Source: Pseudogracilibacillus sp037072025
GTDB taxonomy: Bacteria; Bacillota; Bacilli; Bacillales; Amphibacillaceae
Direction: 5' to 3'
Length of the DNA stretch: 64,000 nucleotides
NCBI RefSeq assembly: GCF_037072025.1
Contig: NZ_JAXHDD010000001.1
Span: forward strand, 124,001-188,000
Part shown: piece by piece, positions 61,271-64,000 of the stretch
How the letters are laid out: each line of letters begins with the position of its first letter
How positions within the stretch are numbered: position 1 is the first letter of the stretch
Notes under the pieces: model-generated
Seen by the model: only the letters and a program-made list of their open reading frames with translations
What the model was told of the DNA's origin: nothing
Databases searched by the model: none
Program-made: the position numbers and the translations under genes

Positions 61271-64000
61271 CTACGTTGCCTCAACTAAGTCAGCTGTATC
61301 TTCAAGTCTTACAGAAACAAGTCTTGAAACCCCAGACTCTTGCATCGTAACTCCATATAGGGCATCAGCTTCTTCCATTGTTCCTTTTCGGTGTGTAATG
61401 ACAATAAACTGTGTCTCTTCACTAAATCTCTTTAAATAACTTCCAAACCTTTCAACATTTGCTTCATCTAAAGCTGCATCAACCTCATCCAAAATACAGA
61501 AAGGTACTGGACGAGCCCGTAATATTGCAAACAATAGAGCAATTGCTGTTAATGCTCTTTCCCCCCCTGATAAAAGACCGAGAGTTCGTAGTTTTTTTCC
61601 CGGAGGTCGTGCTACTATTTCAATACCAGTTTCCAAAATATTGTTTGGCTCTGTTAATTGTAGTTCCGCATGTCCTCCACCAAATAGTTGTTGAAAAACG
61701 ACTGTAAAGGCAGCCTGTATTTCAGAAAACATCGCAGTAAATCGCTCCGTCATTTCTTGATCCATTTCATTAATGACCGAATAAAGCATATTTTTTGCAT
61801 CAACTAAATCTTGCTTTTGTTCAGTTAAAAATGTATACCTTTCTGATAAACGCTCATACTCATCAATTGCACCTAAGTTCACTGTACCTAGCTCTTTGAT
61901 CGAACGCTTAATTTGGTCCACCTTTTGTTTAGCAACCTCTATATCAGTTACTTTTTCATATTGTCGAGAGGCTTTTTCATAAGTAATTATGTATTCAGTT
62001 TGTAAAAAAGACAAGTGATTTTCTAACGTTACATCAAGACGATTCGCTTGTACTTCTTTTTCCTGAATTTCTTGGACAAATTTATCATGTAATTTATATA
62101 ATTGCTTAATTTCCCTTTCTTCGTCTTCGGTTAGTTGAATTTTGCGTTTACGATCGACTTGCTTCATTTCAATATTTTTTACTGTATATTCACGTTTATT
62201 TTTATAGATTTCAATTTCTTCGGCAATTTGTGTTTCAGTGGTTGAATCTTTTTCCGTTTCTAATAATTGATTAAGTTGAGAAATAATAGATTTATATTCA
62301 TTTTCTTGTTCAGTAAGTTGACTATTCAAACTAGTTATTCTTTCAAGTAAACTCTTTTTTCTTTCCTCTTGCTCAGCAATTGTAACATGTAATTCATGTA
62401 ATCTATTTTCTATATTTCGCTTATTATTTTGTATTTCCTCTTGTTCGTTGGTCAGTTTCTCAATTGTTTGCTCAATGCTATTTATTTTCACCTGTATTTC
62501 TTCTAATTTACTTGTTACATTTTTTAAATCTATTCGAAGTTTTAATGCTTCTTCTTTTTTTAGCTGATTATTTAATCGGTATGTTGCTAATTCATCTGTA
62601 GCAGATTGCAATTTAATCGCTAATTCATTTTGCTTTTTTTGTTCTTTTTGTAACGTTTCATTTAATGCTTGCTGGTGGACTTCTTTTTGTTTTATCCATT
62701 CTTCTCGCTGCCGGATTGAATTTTTTACATTATTCATATCTTCTATAAAGGAGTCTCTGCGCATATAGAAACGTTCTAATTTCTCTGACAATAATACAAT
62801 CTCTTTTTCTCTTGTAAACAAAGATTGATTTGCCTTCTTTTTTGCCCCCCCAGACATCGAACCTCCCGGGAAAACAACATCACCATCTAATGTAACAATC
62901 CGATATCTTCTATTCGTTAACCCGGCAATAGTACTCGCATGACGTAAATCTTCTGTCAAAATAACATTGCCCATTAAATGTTCAACTACTTTTAAGTACT
63001 TATCTTTCGTATTTACTAAATCACTTGCTATGCCAATAAACCCTGGTTGTTTTTCTAATTGTTTAATCAGCCTATCGGAAATAGTTCGTGCTTCAATTGA
63101 TTCGATTGGTAAAAAAGTGGCTCGACCTTTGTTTTCCTTTTTTAACCACTGAATTACTTCCCGAGCTACTTTATCGTTTGGCACAACAACATGTTGTGCC
63201 TGGGCTCCTAGAATAGTATCGATTGCCGTCATATAATCTGTAGGAACATCGATCAAATCTACTACTGCACCATAAATCTCGGTTAATCTATTTTCTTTGC
63301 TAGCTTGTAATATCTCTTTTACCCCATAAAAATACCCTTGAAAGCTTTCTTTCATTTCTTCTAGCATTTCTTTCCGCGAAGTAATGGTAGCTATTTGCTC
63401 ATTTCCTTCATAAAGTTTTTGTTGCATTACTTCATATTCGTCCCGTTGTTTCAAGAGTCTTTCCTCTGCCTGCAAAAGAGCTTGTTCATTAGTATCAATA
63501 TTGTCTGTAAGCTCCTTAATCATACGTTCAACTGCTTTATGAAGTGCAGATAACTTCTCTTCTTTTTCAATAACATATTGATATTCATGAGATTCTGAAT
63601 TCGCCTTATTTTCCACCTTTTCTAATTGGCTTTCTATTGTTTGTTTATCATTTTGTAAAACAGCTTGTTCATTTAAGTACTCAATATAATCAGATTTTAA
63701 ATCCTCTATTTGTTCGTTTAATTCATTAAGCCCTTGAGCTAATTTTCTCTCTAATTGCTCCTTCTCTGTCAGCGATTTCTCTAGGTGATTGGTTACTACT
63801 TGAACGTTTTCATTCTCTGTTTCTATTTGCTTTTTTAACTGTTCGATTCGTTCCGTTTTTAATTCTTTCTCTTGTAGTAACTTTTGTTTATTTTCTTGCA
63901 AATGTTTAAGACGTTCTTTCCAAACATTCCGTTTTCCTTCAAATTGCTCTAATTGTTCTGTTAATGTTAATAAATCATTTTGAAGTGCATCAATCTCTCT
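61271..64000 (-). CDS. smc: Chromosome segregation protein SMC (5' end outside window)
   Basis: Condensin ATPase. About 909 residues of C-terminal sequence are visible; the frame runs open through the right edge. Present are the coiled coil, the hinge (EIYGAVVDLIDVPTDYMTAI, then VTLDGDVVFPGGSMSGGAKK), the second long coil, and the C-terminal head with the LLSGGERALTAIALLFAI signature and ILDEVDAALDEANV Walker B. The N-terminal Walker A head lies outside. The TTG at 63901 is not a start. Confidence 0.96.
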   Translation of the reverse strand, partial: REIDALQNDLLTLTEQLEQFEGKRNVWKERLKHLQENKQKLLQEKELKTERIEQLKKQIETENENVQVVTNHLEKSLTEKEQLERKLAQGLNELNEQIEDLKSDYIEYLNEQAVLQNDKQTIESQLEKVENKANSESHEYQYVIEKEEKLSALHKAVERMIKELTDNIDTNEQALLQAEERLLKQRDEYEVMQQKLYEGNEQIATITSRKEMLEEMKESFQGYFYGVKEILQASKENRLTEIYGAVVDLIDVPTDYMTAIDTILGAQAQHVVVPNDKVAREVIQWLKKENKGRATFLPIESIEARTISDRLIKQLEKQPGFIGIASDLVNTKDKYLKVVEHLMGNVILTEDLRHASTIAGLTNRRYRIVTLDGDVVFPGGSMSGGAKKKANQSLFTREKEIVLLSEKLERFYMRRDSFIEDMNNVKNSIRQREEWIKQKEVHQQALNETLQKEQKKQNELAIKLQSATDELATYRLNNQLKKEEALKLRIDLKNVTSKLEEIQVKINSIEQTIEKLTNEQEEIQNNKRNIENRLHELHVTIAEQEERKKSLLERITSLNSQLTEQENEYKSIISQLNQLLETEKDSTTETQIAEEIEIYKNKREYTVKNIEMKQVDRKRKIQLTEDEEREIKQLYKLHDKFVQEIQEKEVQANRLDVTLENHLSFLQTEYIITYEKASRQYEKVTDIEVAKQKVDQIKRSIKELGTVNLGAIDEYERLSERYTFLTEQKQDLVDAKNMLYSVINEMDQEMTERFTAMFSEIQAAFTVVFQQLFGGGHAELQLTEPNNILETGIEIVARPPGKKLRTLGLLSGGERALTAIALLFAILRARPVPFCILDEVDAALDEANVERFGSYLKRFSEETQFIVITHRKGTMEEADALYGVTMQESGVSRLVSVRLEDTADLVEAT

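Noticed and set aside
61271..63901. smc starting at 63901 as a shorter SMC
   Set aside because: The frame is open to the right window edge with SMC-like coiled coil; 63901 is an internal TTG, and the N-terminal head must be outside.
1..64000. CRISPR arrays, tRNA or rRNA genes, T-box leaders, prophage genes, restriction or defence systems
   Set aside because: I looked for regular short repeats, cloverleaf sequences, T-box cores and phage or defence proteins and saw none that could be supported.

Overview
The window is a piece of a low-GC Firmicutes chromosome from a spore-forming member of the Bacillaceae. Gene order follows the Bacillus subtilis block from the nupNOPQ-type nucleoside transporter through spoIIIE, dap/asd, pnp-rpsO, infB-nusA, polC, uppS-frr-pyrH-tsf-rpsB, codY-hslUV-xerC-topA, sucCD, rnhB-rbgA, rplS, trmD-rimM, ffh-ftsY and smc. 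Spore genes (dpaB, tepA, ylzJ, ymxH, mlpA, ylxY) and several Bacillaceae-type intergenic repeats suggest a relative of Oceanobacillus, Virgibacillus or Lentibacillus; this is inference, and species cannot be named from the sequence alone. Every recognised gene is on the minus strand, so the window is one replichore arm read in a single direction. It opens inside nupQ and closes inside smc.

Layout, left to right (transcription runs right to left). 1-5.1 kb: BMP lipoprotein plus ABC transporter (bmpA-nupO-nupP-nupQ), split by a terminator, a MITE and a GC-rich non-coding block. 5.2-15.5 kb: spoIIIE, ylzJ, tepA, the lysine/dipicolinate genes (dapA, dapG, asd, dpaB), ymxH, mlpA, ylxY. 15.6-25.5 kb: pnp, rpsO, ribF, truB, rbfA, ylxP, infB, ylxQ, ylxR, nusA, rimP. 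25.7-36.6 kb: polC, rasP, cdsA, uppS, frr, pyrH, tsf, rpsB. 36.7-37.4 kb: a degraded scar that keeps pieces of flgB and of a swrB/ylxL-like gene, the two ends of the fla/che operon. 37.9-49.8 kb: codY, hslU, hslV, xerC, topA, dprA, sucD, sucC, flhB2, a broken ylqG, rnhB. 49.9-56 kb: rbgA, lepB, rplS, then a nadC-TAXI TRAP transporter module inserted between rplS and trmD. 56-64 kb: trmD, rimM, ylqD, khpA, rpsP, ffh, ylxM, ftsY, smc.

The most interesting signal is erosion of a conserved block. The roughly 27-kb flagellar/chemotaxis operon that normally lies between codY and rpsB is gone, leaving a frameshifted flgB with its ribosome binding site and the C-terminal coding end of a SwrB/YlxL-like protein. 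The FliK-like ylqG is also broken, and flhB2 runs into the sucC leader. dpaA, proS, dxr, trmFO and rnjB are all missing from their usual places, some at sites now holding repeats. Four copies of a 77-198 bp MITE, each with a perfect 5-bp A/T target duplication, are scattered through the window. The nadC-TAXI module is a plausible salvage system for an NAD precursor, but both of its transporter genes carry apparent single-base frameshifts.
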